Assembly (NCBI RefSeq): GCF_024623785.1
Contig: NZ_JANKBZ010000017.1
Coordinates: 124,001 to 188,000, forward strand
Source of the DNA: Archangium lipolyticum
Lineage (GTDB): Bacteria; Myxococcota; Myxococcia; Myxococcales; Myxococcaceae
Direction of reading: 5' to 3'
DNA: 64,000 bases
Made by a program: the position numbers and the translations under genes. The notes beneath the pieces were generated by a model. It was given only the letters and a program-made list of their open reading frames with translations. It did no database searches and was not told the origin of the DNA. Positions 1 through 9,100 of the stretch are shown piece by piece (the first letter of the stretch is position 1; every line of letters starts with the position of its first letter).

Positions 1-25
1 CTCAGCCATCCGCTATCTTCGCGCA

Positions 26-560
26 ATGGCTGTGCAGAAACGGTCAGGGCCGCTCGACTGGGAGGACCTGAGGGTCTTCGTCGCCTTGGCGCGGGCGGGC
101 AGTTTGTCGGCAGCCGCGCGGGCGCTGAAGGTGAGCCACGCCACCGTCGGCCGTCGCATCGCCGCGCTCGAGGACACGCTCGGCCGCACGCTGTTCGACC
201 GGTGAGCCGACGGCTACACGCTCACCGCCGACGGGGCGGCAGTGCTGGATTGGCCGCCGGCATGGACGAGCGCGCGCTGGCCATCCTGCGCCGACGGGCC
301 AGGAGGCTGGCATGACGGGCACGGTGCGGCTGACGGCCGTGGAGGGGTCGCGGAGTTCCATTGTCGCCATCCCGGCATCGACCTCGAGGTGTTGACCGAC
401 CCGCGTTCGCTCAGCCTCGCCAGGCGCGAGGCTGACGTGGCCGTCCGTCTCGCGCGGCCGAAAGCGGGGCGAGCACGTTGGCCGGCTGCTTCCTCACCTG
501 CCAGCGAACGTTCTTGGGCGCCACTACCCCCGCCCCCTCCAGCCACGCGGCTTCCATGAG
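26..560 (+). pseudogene. Broken LysR-family transcriptional regulator
   Basis: An ATG at 26 opens a typical LysR N-terminus: LDWEDLRVFVALARAGSLSA is followed by a winged-helix segment with SHATVGRRIAALE and GRTLFDR. The frame hits TGA at 203-205, exactly where LysR proteins continue (the codons after it read ADGYTLTADG). Similarity then moves to other frames: GMDERALAIL near 270-300, and PGIDLEVLTDPRSLS then ADVAVRLARP near 370-465, typical of the effector-binding domain. At least one nonsense change and two frame changes therefore separate the pieces, and no intact product is possible. The 3' end is approximate because similarity fades before the intron remnant. Only a truncated 59-residue HTH peptide could be made. 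Confidence 0.8.
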
Positions 561-643
561 TCCGCCCGGTCCCTCACGCTCGGCCAGAAGCCGCGGAACT
601 GCAAAGCCTCTTACGCTGAATGCCCCACGTGAAATCTGTCCGA

Positions 644-725
<82 letters not shown>

Positions 726-1283
726 CGAGCGGAAGCGGACCCTCGCAGTTGGCGCCGACGAACCCGAGCAGCACCGCGCCTCCCGCCCCCCTATTGGAAG
801 CGGCGGGAATCGAACCCGCCGCTTGGAGCGGCTACGCTGGCTGGAGGTGGACGTTCAGTTCCCCCCAGCAAGCAGCCCCGGTGCGCCTTCCTGGAGAGCT
901 TCGGTGAGCCTAGCTGTCCTCAAAATGGAAGGCGTGTTGAGAGGTGGCGGGCTGGAGCGCCGGGCCGGGGAGGCCGCTAACGGGTGCGCCCAGGGCTTGG
1001 CACCGGGCCGGAAGAGAGGCGATGCAGCCCTTTGGGCACACACCCGCCCAGGGCCACCCAGGCGGGAGGCAGCAGGGCGTGGGCTTCTGGGGCAGCGTGA
1101 CTGCTTGAGGCTCAACACCCCGCCTGCTGGGGTGGCCCCTGTGCTGGAGCCAGCTGAGCAGGTCCGGTGAGCCCATAGAATCTGGGTGAGGCTTCACGGA
1201 CGCGGGGACCCTCGAAAAAGCAGAGGCATTCGGCCTATAACCCCAGGCAGAACACGGAAGCCTGTTCTCACCCGGGGCCATGG
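726..1283. other. Non-coding stretch between intron remnant and toxin gene
   Basis: I see no credible gene on either strand here. Open frames exist only because of high GC, and their translations are rich in Arg, Pro and Gly without recognisable motifs. The stretch holds the left copy of the 25-bp T-arm-like repeat (799-823) and must contain the promoter of the toxin gene, but no clear -35/-10 pair stands out. Confidence 0.5.
799..823. repeat. 25-bp T-arm-like direct repeat, left copy
   Basis: A 25-base sequence here is repeated identically at 4845-4869. It is a near-perfect hairpin: AGCGGCGGG and CCCGCCGCT flank AATCGAA. Read on the minus strand it has the GCGGG-TTCGATT-CCCGC layout of a tRNA or tmRNA T-arm. 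The rest of a tRNA (matching 5' acceptor strand, D-arm, anticodon arm) is absent at both copies. This suits an attachment-site duplication around the toxin/immunity pair, which is an inference. Confidence 0.6.
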
Positions 1284-4049
1284 ATGGACCAGAGACGTTG
1301 GACCACGTCGGACGCCATCATCATCCACGTGGCGGCGCTCACAGCCGAAGAGCGCCAGCGCGCCCAGCACAAACTCGAGCGCCGCTCCTTCCTCTCCATT
1401 GTCGGCGTCCTCAGGGACCATCAACTGCAGGAGATGGCCGTCTCGGTGGGTGCCTCCCGGTCCATGCTGGGCGACAAGCTCAAGGTCCGAGAGCAGGTCC
1501 AGTCCGCCTTCAATCAGGGGCGGCTCATCGGCCTGAACCGAGTGCCTGTCACGGCCAAGGACGATGAAGCGAAGCCCATGAACCGCGGGCCTTTCCCCGT
1601 CACCAGCGCCACGCCCACCAAGGAGCCCAAGCTCTTCTACGGCCCGTTTCAGGTGAAGATCCCGGGCACGGTCAGCGAAGACGAGTTCGTGATCCTGGCC
1701 TTAATGCAGGTCTTCTCCATGACGCGGGAGGAGGCCAAGGCGTACATCGCCCAGCGGCATACGGCCGTCATCGGTGCCTTCAGGCTCACCGCCGCCGAGA
1801 TCCGCGCGCGGGTCAAGAAGGTGGACATCGCCGCGGAACTGTACGAGGGAATGCTGGCGACCAGGGCTGGCAAGGACGTGGCGACCTTCAAAAAGGAGGT
1901 CTCCGAACGGGCAGCGCGGCTCGAGAAGCGCTTCAAGACGGACAAGGAGGCCGTCCGCAAGAAGGTGGACGCTGAATTCAAGCGGCGCACCGGCCGCGAG
2001 TACGCGGGAACCAAGGCGACGAAAGAGGATCAGCTGCTACGAGGGCTCTTCCAGGACGAAACCCTGCGCAAGCAGGAGGCCAGCGCCGCAGCCAAGAAGA
2101 TCTTCGGCCCGGGTTTCATCGACCACAAGGACGGCGCCAACATCCGGACTCTCCCAGCCGAGCAGCCCGGCTCGCAGTGTCTGACAACTCGACCCCTGCC
2201 GCCTGGCACCCGCGTCTTCGTCACCGGCATCCATCCCCAGAGTCCTGAGTGGCTTCACGTGACGGCCTTTACTCAGGGCACCATGCTCCATGGGTACGTG
2301 CAGGGCTTCCGCATCACCACCGCGCTCCCCGAGCCCGCCGCCACGCTCTACTACGTCCAACCTGGCGACAAGCTCGAGCCCCTCGCCGCTCGCATCTATC
2401 ACCAGGCCATCGAGCCAGGCCGGGACCTGCGCTTCTACGAGAACGTCGTTCACTTTGTGAACCAGCAGGCGGGCCGAACCGGCGTGCGGCGTGTCCAGGG
2501 GGACGTGCAGTTGGTCGCTGGAAGCCGCATCTGGCTGGTGAGCGTGGGCTTCGCCAACACGCTCCAGGGCATCGTCCCATCGGGCTCCATCACCGGAGGG
2601 CTCGTGGCCAAGGCCAGGGAGGTGGGACGGCACATCGAGGACATCATCACCTCCGTGGAGATGTCACCCCAGTTCTTCGACAAGATCGCCGGCGTGTACG
2701 CGGATGCGATCAAGGAGAACTGGCAGAAGATCGTCGGAATCGTGGCGATGTTCATCCTGGCGGAGGCGGCATCCACCCTCCTGGCGGCCTCGCCCACGGG
2801 CGTTGGTCAGCTGGCGGCCGCCGTCATCCAGCTGGGGCTGGCCGCCTTCGGCGTCCAGGGCATGGTTGAGGCCGGTGCGGTAGCCCTCACGCACGCCAAG
2901 GCCTGGATCACCCAGGCATGGCAGGCCAACGGCAACGTGCTGAAGCTCCAGGCAGCGAGCGAGTCCTTCCTCCACATGGTGGTGAACATCGCCATGGCCG
3001 CGCTCTCCCTGCTCGGCGCCAAGACGAACATGGGACGGGGGCTGAAGATCGCCGAGGGCTTGAAGTTCGGCCCGCCCCGTCTGGCCATGATGCAGATCGC
3101 CGGGGGCCCAACGGTGCCCGTGTTCGACTCCGGCATCACCGCCGCTGCCGCCGTGAAGCTCCCTCTTAATCCGCTGTCCGCCCCCGCCTCGAGCCTGGCG
3201 AACAACGCCCCCAGGGTGAAGCGCAAGCCGGCCCCGGAGCTCCCCCCCGAGGGCGAGGCGCTGGAGAAGCTGGCGGAGCAGCTGCCTCACTGGGAGAAGC
3301 TCAAGGACTTCATCGGGCGCAAAATCCCCAAGCCGGACTCGCCCGAGTTCGCCGCTTTCAAGAAGGAGCTGGAGGCGGCAGGCTACCAGCTAGATGTGAT
3401 GAAGGAGGGCGGCAAGCCGTTCCGCCTGCGCCGCATCGGCAGCAAGGACGAGCTGGCCGCGGTCACCGTCTCAAAGGACGGCAAGATCATGCTCCAGTCG
3501 GGCGAGACAACCCGCATCAGCGTGTACAGCCGCTACCGGGAGAACTACCTGGACCTCATCGAGCAGACCCAGGGCAAGGCGGCGCGAGACGCCGCGGCGG
3601 CGCGCATCGCCAAAGGCAACCAGCTCCATCACCTCATTCCAGACGAGATCGCCCAGAGCCACCCCCTGGTGAGAGAGGCGCTCGAGCGCCTCCAGAAGTA
3701 CACGATCGATCGCGGGACGAACATGCTCGACATGCCCTCCGCCCCGAACCAGGAAGGGCTGCTCATGCACCTGGGCAGCCATAACAAATACAGCCGGCAC
3801 GTGGTCAAGCTGCTCGATGATGCAATGGAAGATGCCCTGGCCGAGAGCGGGAAGCGCGCGCTTCGCGAGGTCCCCGCTGAGCTCATTGACCGGGCGATTC
3901 TTGAAGTCGAGAAGCGGCTGCGCAGCGCCATCGAGACCAATAGCCTGCCGCCCGAGGTGCTCAAGGAGCTCATCGAGGATGGCATCCTGGTGGGCAAGAA
4001 GCTGGCTATGCTCGAGGTCCGGCCCCTCGGGGAGCTCTCCTTCGCATGA
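1284..4049 (+). CDS. Polymorphic toxin with C-terminal AHH nuclease domain
   Basis: This 921-residue protein has no signal peptide. Residues ~140-280 are charged and helical. A LysM-like segment starts near 354 (YYVQPGDKLEPLAARIYHQ). A long hydrophobic Ala/Gly/Leu-rich stretch at ~484-545 could insert in a membrane. The C-terminus carries the AHH family nuclease pattern: QLHHLIP with His782-His783, then HPLV, a conserved Asn (GTNMLDMP) and HLGSHNKYSRHVV. The AHH family belongs to the HNH/endonuclease VII superfamily and usually forms the toxic tip of contact-delivered toxins. The stop overlaps the next start by ATGA, coupling toxin and immunity gene. The delivery route (type VI-like or contractile-injection-like) is not shown by the sequence. 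The N-terminal start is uncertain because no strong RBS precedes ATG 1284. Confidence 0.82.
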   Translation: MDQRRWTTSDAIIIHVAALTAEERQRAQHKLERRSFLSIVGVLRDHQLQEMAVSVGASRSMLGDKLKVREQVQSAFNQGRLIGLNRVPVTAKDDEAKPMNRGPFPVTSATPTKEPKLFYGPFQVKIPGTVSEDEFVILALMQVFSMTREEAKAYIAQRHTAVIGAFRLTAAEIRARVKKVDIAAELYEGMLATRAGKDVATFKKEVSERAARLEKRFKTDKEAVRKKVDAEFKRRTGREYAGTKATKEDQLLRGLFQDETLRKQEASAAAKKIFGPGFIDHKDGANIRTLPAEQPGSQCLTTRPLPPGTRVFVTGIHPQSPEWLHVTAFTQGTMLHGYVQGFRITTALPEPAATLYYVQPGDKLEPLAARIYHQAIEPGRDLRFYENVVHFVNQQAGRTGVRRVQGDVQLVAGSRIWLVSVGFANTLQGIVPSGSITGGLVAKAREVGRHIEDIITSVEMSPQFFDKIAGVYADAIKENWQKIVGIVAMFILAEAASTLLAASPTGVGQLAAAVIQLGLAAFGVQGMVEAGAVALTHAKAWITQAWQANGNVLKLQAASESFLHMVVNIAMAALSLLGAKTNMGRGLKIAEGLKFGPPRLAMMQIAGGPTVPVFDSGITAAAAVKLPLNPLSAPASSLANNAPRVKRKPAPELPPEGEALEKLAEQLPHWEKLKDFIGRKIPKPDSPEFAAFKKELEAAGYQLDVMKEGGKPFRLRRIGSKDELAAVTVSKDGKIMLQSGETTRISVYSRYRENYLDLIEQTQGKAARDAAAARIAKGNQLHHLIPDEIAQSHPLVREALERLQKYTIDRGTNMLDMPSAPNQEGLLMHLGSHNKYSRHVVKLLDDAMEDALAESGKRALREVPAELIDRAILEVEKRLRSAIETNSLPPEVLKELIEDGILVGKKLAMLEVRPLGELSFA

Positions 4050-4705
4050 TCTACGCGCTATCGGCCGACACCTCGCATATCCAGGAGGAGGAGTCGCCGG
4101 AGATCCTCTACGACGCGGTCCTCATCGAGTTCGAGGGCTTCGAGGACGCGCGCTTCTTCCGGCCTGACATCGACTACCACCAGCGGGAAGGAGTCCCCAA
4201 GGTCATCGAGTTCGTCGGGAAGCTAGAGAACGTAGCCTGGCTCGATCACATCGACACCGCCCCGATGGGGTTCCTGCTCATCTCCAAGCGGATGGTGCGG
4301 GTGCTCGAATCCGTGAAACCCTTTGCGTGCCGGTTGATCCCCACCGTGATCTACTCGGAGGGGATCAAGCACCTCGTCCAGGACCCGAACACGGGACAGC
4401 GCACCTGGTATCAGGTTCAAGACCCCTCCTTGCGCAATGACGACTTCGTCATCCTGCAGGTGCTAAACCCGGTGGATTGCCTTGACCGCGAAGCCACCCT
4501 TGTCAATGGCGTGCCCTTCAGTCAGAGCGGCAAGAAGCGCCTGGGCCGAGAAACCGCCGAGCACCTCGAGCTGCGCGAGCCCGGAGGCGGCTTCCCTCCA
4601 GTGTTCTTCGTCCCCGAGCTGCTCTACTACTGTTTCTCGGAGGAGGCGAAGCGGGCGTGTGACAACGCCGGCTTGAAGGGCCTCTTGTGGCACCCCCAGC
4701 GCTGA
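4046..4705 (+). CDS. Imm11-family (MXAN_0049-like) immunity protein
   Basis: This 219-residue soluble protein begins MIYALSADTSHIQEEESPEI and includes LLISKRMVRVLESVKPFAC and the segment NDDFVILQVLNPVDCLDREA. These are hallmarks of the Imm11/DUF1629 immunity family, first described from Myxococcus. Its start ATG overlaps the toxin stop (ATGA), the usual arrangement for a cognate immunity gene, and its length is normal for the family. It presumably binds and blocks the AHH nuclease in the cytoplasm. The pairing is inferred from position, since Imm11 proteins accompany several toxin types. Confidence 0.8.
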   Translation: MIYALSADTSHIQEEESPEILYDAVLIEFEGFEDARFFRPDIDYHQREGVPKVIEFVGKLENVAWLDHIDTAPMGFLLISKRMVRVLESVKPFACRLIPTVIYSEGIKHLVQDPNTGQRTWYQVQDPSLRNDDFVILQVLNPVDCLDREATLVNGVPFSQSGKKRLGRETAEHLELREPGGGFPPVFFVPELLYYCFSEEAKRACDNAGLKGLLWHPQR

Positions 4706-4740
4706 ACTGGCTAAGAGCGAGCCTCCTGACTCGATCGTGA

Positions 4741-4777
4741 TTTGGTCCTTTTTGGTCCCAAAAACCGAATTTGGTCC
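4741..4777. repeat. Three TTTGGTCC octamers
   Basis: The octamer TTTGGTCC occurs at 4741-4748, 4751-4758 and 4770-4777, just after the immunity gene and 70-100 bp before the right 25-bp repeat. A further GGTCCC lies at about 4787. Closely spaced short direct repeats next to a T-arm-like repeat resemble arm-type recombinase sites, but no integrase is present, so the function is unknown. Confidence 0.45.
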
Positions 4778-4844
4778 CCATATGCAGGTCCCATTCCCTT
4801 TCCCAGAGGCGGGAGCCTGGAAGCGGCGGGTTGCTCTGCTTGAG

Positions 4845-4869
4845 AGCGGCGGGAATCGAACCCGCCGCT
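4845..4869. repeat. 25-bp T-arm-like direct repeat, right copy
   Basis: Identical over 25 bases to 799-823 and in the same orientation, 4046 bp away. The identity stops abruptly on both sides. A partial third copy (GGAAGCGGCGGG) lies at 4819-4830 and matches the bases at the left edge of the first copy (796-807), so the right end looks like a tandem or imprecise junction. Confidence 0.6.
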
Positions 4870-4885
4870 CCGTGCTGTCCGGTGA

Positions 4886-5956
4886 CTACTCGAAGAGGGA
4901 TACCTCGCTGAGCTCGGAGATACGGAAGCTGGTGTCCGTCGCGATGGCGTGGATGCGCACATGGCTCAGGGGGACGGGGTTGTTCAGCTCGAGCTCGATG
5001 AAGTTGCTGTCCTGCCGATCCTTGAGGTTGGCCAATGGCATCCACGTGTTGCCATCGGTGCTTCCCTCGAACGTCAGCTCAGTCACCGAGAAGGCCGTGC
5101 GGAAGCCGCGGAGCAGCGCCTTGCGCAGCACCTTGGGCTGCGCCAGCTGGATGACCACGTCGCGGGTGCTTTCCTGGAAGTAGACCTGGCTGGAGAGATT
5201 GCCGTCCGTCAACGGGCAGCTCGTCGACGAGCCGGGATAGGTGCAGCTGGCGCCCCGGCTGATGGGGATGAGCCCGCGCCGGGGCAGGTCCACCGCATCT
5301 CCCGCGTAGCGCAGGGTGAACTTCGTCCCACCAGCCTCCACCGTGCGCACGGCGTAGAGATCGGCCTCGAGGTCCGCGACGTCCTCCAGGTAGTGGTCGC
5401 TCACCTGCACCGGTGACTGCACCTGGCCGAACGACCAGATCCCTCCAGCGGACTTGCTCCTCACCGAGAGGGAATGGCCGGCACTGACTCCCTCCTGGGT
5501 GGCGGAGAGCGGCTGGAAGCTCACCGCCACCCCGGTCGCGCTGGCGAGCGCCGTGGGCGCGCCACTCCACTCCTGAAGGGTGGGCACCTGCACGGTCTCC
5601 GTCTGCACGATGAACTCGGCCTCCACCGTGCGCCCGTTTTCACCCGCGGGGGAACGCAGGGAGAAGCAACGCGCCAGGCTGCCATTCTGGGTGTCCGCGC
5701 CCAGCAACTGCAGGCTGAAGTTTCCCTCCGCGTCCGTCTTCACCGACTTCCAGTTCGCTCCGAAGATGTCGAAGACACAGCTCGAGTTCCCGCTGCGATC
5801 GATCTTCAGCAGCGTGTTCGCCACCGGCTTCTTGTCCTGCCTGAGCACCTTGCCCGTGACCTGGATGTCCACCGAGGGGTCCAGCGTGCTCTCGGTGCAG
5901 CCAACACTGGTCACCACCGCGGCGCACGCCACCTTCATCCACCGGTTCTTCGTCAT
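4886..5956 (-). CDS. Lipoprotein with C-terminal discoidin-like domain
   Basis: The start is the ATG at 5956 (MTKNRWMKVACAAVV), preceded by a GGGGGA ribosome site; an in-frame ATG 45 bases further upstream has no such site. A signal peptide ends in a lipobox (TSVGC), so the mature protein should be lipid-anchored at Cys20. Residues ~30-110 look like a carboxypeptidase-regulatory or Ig-like fold (VTGKVLRQDKKPVANTLLKI). The last ~100 residues (SSQVYFQEST, VTELTFEGSTDGNTWMPLA, LSHVRIHAIATD) resemble an F5/8 type C (discoidin) carbohydrate-binding domain. It is 356 residues long with no catalytic motif seen. It is transcribed away from the next gene and probably sits on the cell surface. Confidence 0.7.
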   Translation of the reverse strand: MTKNRWMKVACAAVVTSVGCTESTLDPSVDIQVTGKVLRQDKKPVANTLLKIDRSGNSSCVFDIFGANWKSVKTDAEGNFSLQLLGADTQNGSLARCFSLRSPAGENGRTVEAEFIVQTETVQVPTLQEWSGAPTALASATGVAVSFQPLSATQEGVSAGHSLSVRSKSAGGIWSFGQVQSPVQVSDHYLEDVADLEADLYAVRTVEAGGTKFTLRYAGDAVDLPRRGLIPISRGASCTYPGSSTSCPLTDGNLSSQVYFQESTRDVVIQLAQPKVLRKALLRGFRTAFSVTELTFEGSTDGNTWMPLANLKDRQDSNFIELELNNPVPLSHVRIHAIATDTSFRISELSEVSLFE

Positions 5957-6169
5957 GTCGATCCCCCAGCTCCGGTCAGAGGGCCGGAGCAAGCTCTCCA
6001 TCCTTTGTCAGCAGGCGGACGCATGGGATCCCACCAGGAGTGATTTCCGCTTCGCCATCCGGTGCGTATTCCCGTCAATTCCGGTACTTTTTTCACCCTC
6101 ATTTGATTTTTCAACACTTGGCTGATCTATTCCGTCTCCTTTTCTCAAACGACGGGTGCCGTTGCCGCG

Positions 6170-9100
6170 ATGAGATCGTTCGCGCTGTGTCTGGGGCTGC
6201 TCTCGCTCTCTCTTTCCGCTCTGGGGGCCGAGCGGGGGGGTCCACCGCCCTGGGAGGGCCCCGCCTTCGAGGCGTCCGCGGCCGTGATGTCCCGGGCCGC
6301 CGCCGCGTTGCCCGCGCCGGAGCCGCGCGAGGCCGACGTGGAGGTGCTCGTGGAGGAGGGGCGCTACGAGGAGATCGGCCCCAACCGCTGGCGCACCACC
6401 ACGCACCGGGTCTTCCGCATCCTCAACGAGGCGGGCATCCAGACCTGGGCGGAGACGCGCGCCGACTGGTCCCCCTGGCGCCAGTCCCGGCCGAAGATCC
6501 GCGCCCGCGTCATCTCTCCCCAGGGCCAGGAGCACTGGCTGGATCCCCAGACGCTCCATGAGGCCACGGTGGAGGACTCGACGCCCAACCTCTACACCGA
6601 CCAGCGGTTGCTGCGCGCGCCGCTCCCCGCGTTGCGCGTGGGCTCCCTCGTCGAGGAGGAGTCGGTGGTCGAGGACACCCAGGCCTTCTTCGAGGCCGGC
6701 ATCATCGAGCACTTCTACTTCGCCAACACCGTCCCGGTGCGCAAGGTGCGCCTGCTCATCGACGCGGAGCCCTCCACCCAGTTGTCGCTCCGCGTCCGCG
6801 GGCTGCCGCTCGAGCCGGTGCCTCAGCACCAGGGGTCCCGCAAGCGGCTCTTCTTCGAGGGCGGACCCTATGCCCCGGTGACGCCGCTCGAGGCGAACGT
6901 CCCTCCCTCGGAGGCCTTCCATCCTCATGTGGCCTTCTCCACCGGCCGCTCCTGGAGCGAGGTGGCCTCCACCTACCACCGCATCGTCGAGTCCAAGCTC
7001 GCGGGCCAGTCCCTGCAGACCCAGGCCCGCTCTCTCACCAAGGGCTTGAATCCAAAGGACCGCCGGGCCGTGGCGCAGCGCCTGCTGGAGTGGGTGCAGG
7101 GCTCCGTGCGCTACACGGGGCTCGAGTTCGGTGCCTCCGCCGTCGTCCCCACCAGCCCCCAGGACACGCTCGCGCGGCAGTTCGGCGACTGCAAGGATCT
7201 CTCCACCCTCATGGTGGGGCTGCTGCGCGCCTCGGGGCTCCCCGCCCACGTGGCGCTCGTCCGTTCGGGACGTGAGGACGTGCCCGAGTTGCCGGGCATG
7301 GGCTTCTTCAACCACGCCATCGTCTACGTGCCCGGCACGCCCGCGCTGTGGATCGATCCCACCGACCCCGCCGCCGAGGTGGGCGGACCCGTGGCCGGGC
7401 TCGAGGGCCGTCATGCGCTGGTGGCCGCGCCGGACACGCAGGGCCTCACGCTCATCGACGAGGCACCCCCGGCGGACAACGCCGCTGTCTTCACCCGCAG
7501 CATCCTGCTCGCCGAGGAGGGACCCGCGCGGGTGCTGGAGACGCGCGAGCTGCGCGGCGCCCTCGCCGGAGACTACCGGCGCCTGCTGCGCGCCATGCGC
7601 CCGGCCGACTTCCGCCGCAACATGGAGGCGCTGGCCGCCGCCCAGTACCAGGGCTCGCTGGCGGGGCTGAAGTACTCGCCGCTGGAGGAGCGCACCGGGC
7701 CCTTCCGGTTGGATCTGGATGTCTCCTCCGCGCGCTTCGCCACCACCGGCTGGCGCGAGGCCCGCGTCCCGTTGCGCATCGACTCGCCCCTGACCTGGCT
7801 GCCGGAGGTGCTCGATGACGTGAGCGACCTGCTGCCCGACGAGCTGGGCCGCAAGCCCGTCTCCGCGGCGCGCCGCAAGTCGGACCTGGTGCTGCCCGTG
7901 GCCTACAAGGCAGAGGTGCGCTACCGCGTGCGGCCCCCGCCCGGCTTCTCCGTGCGCACCCTGCCTCGCGACGAGACGATCCGCCTGGGGCCGGCGGTGC
8001 TGTCGCTGCGCTACTCGCGCGATGAGGAGGGCGGGCTCGCCGCCGACTTCTCCTTCGAGACCGTCAAGCGCCGCTACTCCGCCGACGAGGTCAACGCCTT
8101 CCGCGACGCCCTGGCGAAGCTCGCCCGGCGCGAGCCGCTGGTGGTGGAGCTGGAGGATCGGGGCCAGCGCCTCGTGGAGAACGGTCGGGTGCGCGACGGC
8201 CTCGCCCTGTACGAGAAGCTGCTGTCGCGCGCTCCGGGCTCGGGGCTGGTGCGGGCCCGCTACGCCGGGTCGTTGCTGGGTCTGGGTTTCGGGGAGCAGG
8301 CGCGCGCCGAGGCCCGCCGCGCCGTGGAGCAGCGTCCCGAGTCCCCCCTGGTCCACCATGTGCTCGCCTGGGTGCTGCAGCATGATCTCCAGGGCCGGCT
8401 GCGCCACGAGGGCGCGGACCTGGAGGGCGCCGTGGCCGCCTGCCGCAAGGCGCTCGCCCTGGAGCCGGAGAACGTGGCGGCGCGGGCGCTGCTCGCGGAG
8501 CTGCTCGAGTACAACCCTCGGGGCGAGCGCTTCGGGCAGGGGGCTCCGCTCGCGGATGCCCTCTCGTCCTGGCGGCACCTGCGGGACTCGGTCGCGGACC
8601 GGGACGTGGAGGACCGTTACCTGCTGGCCCTCTTCCACTCGGGGGCCGCCCAGGAGGCGCTGGAGACGGCGCAGGCCGCCCGCTCCTCCACGCTGCGCGA
8701 TCAGGTGCTGATCATGACGCTGGCCGAGCTGAAGGGCACTCGCGAGGCCATTACCGAGGCGGAGCGCTCGCTGGATGGTCTGGAGGCACGCCGCAACGCG
8801 CTGTCCATGGCCGGCGGACACCTGCTCACCAAGCGCCGCTACCCCGAGGCCGCGCAGCTCTTCGAGGCGGCGCTCCGGGGCGCGTATGATCCGGATCTCG
8901 AGACCCGGCTGGAGCTGACGCGCAAGGTGCGTCGCGCCGAGGACTCCAAGGCGGACGCCGGGCCCGAGGGCCTGGTGCGCCGCGTCGTGCTCGCCGCCTG
9001 GACGGAGCGCAGCGCCCAGGACTTCGAGAAGGCCGTCCGTCCGCTCCTCTCCAAGCGGGACCGGGCCGACAGCGATCTGCGCCAGACGCTGCGGGCCCTG

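Noticed and set aside
799-823. A complete tRNA gene
   Set aside because: Only the T-arm part is present; no matching 5' acceptor strand, D-arm or anticodon arm on either side.
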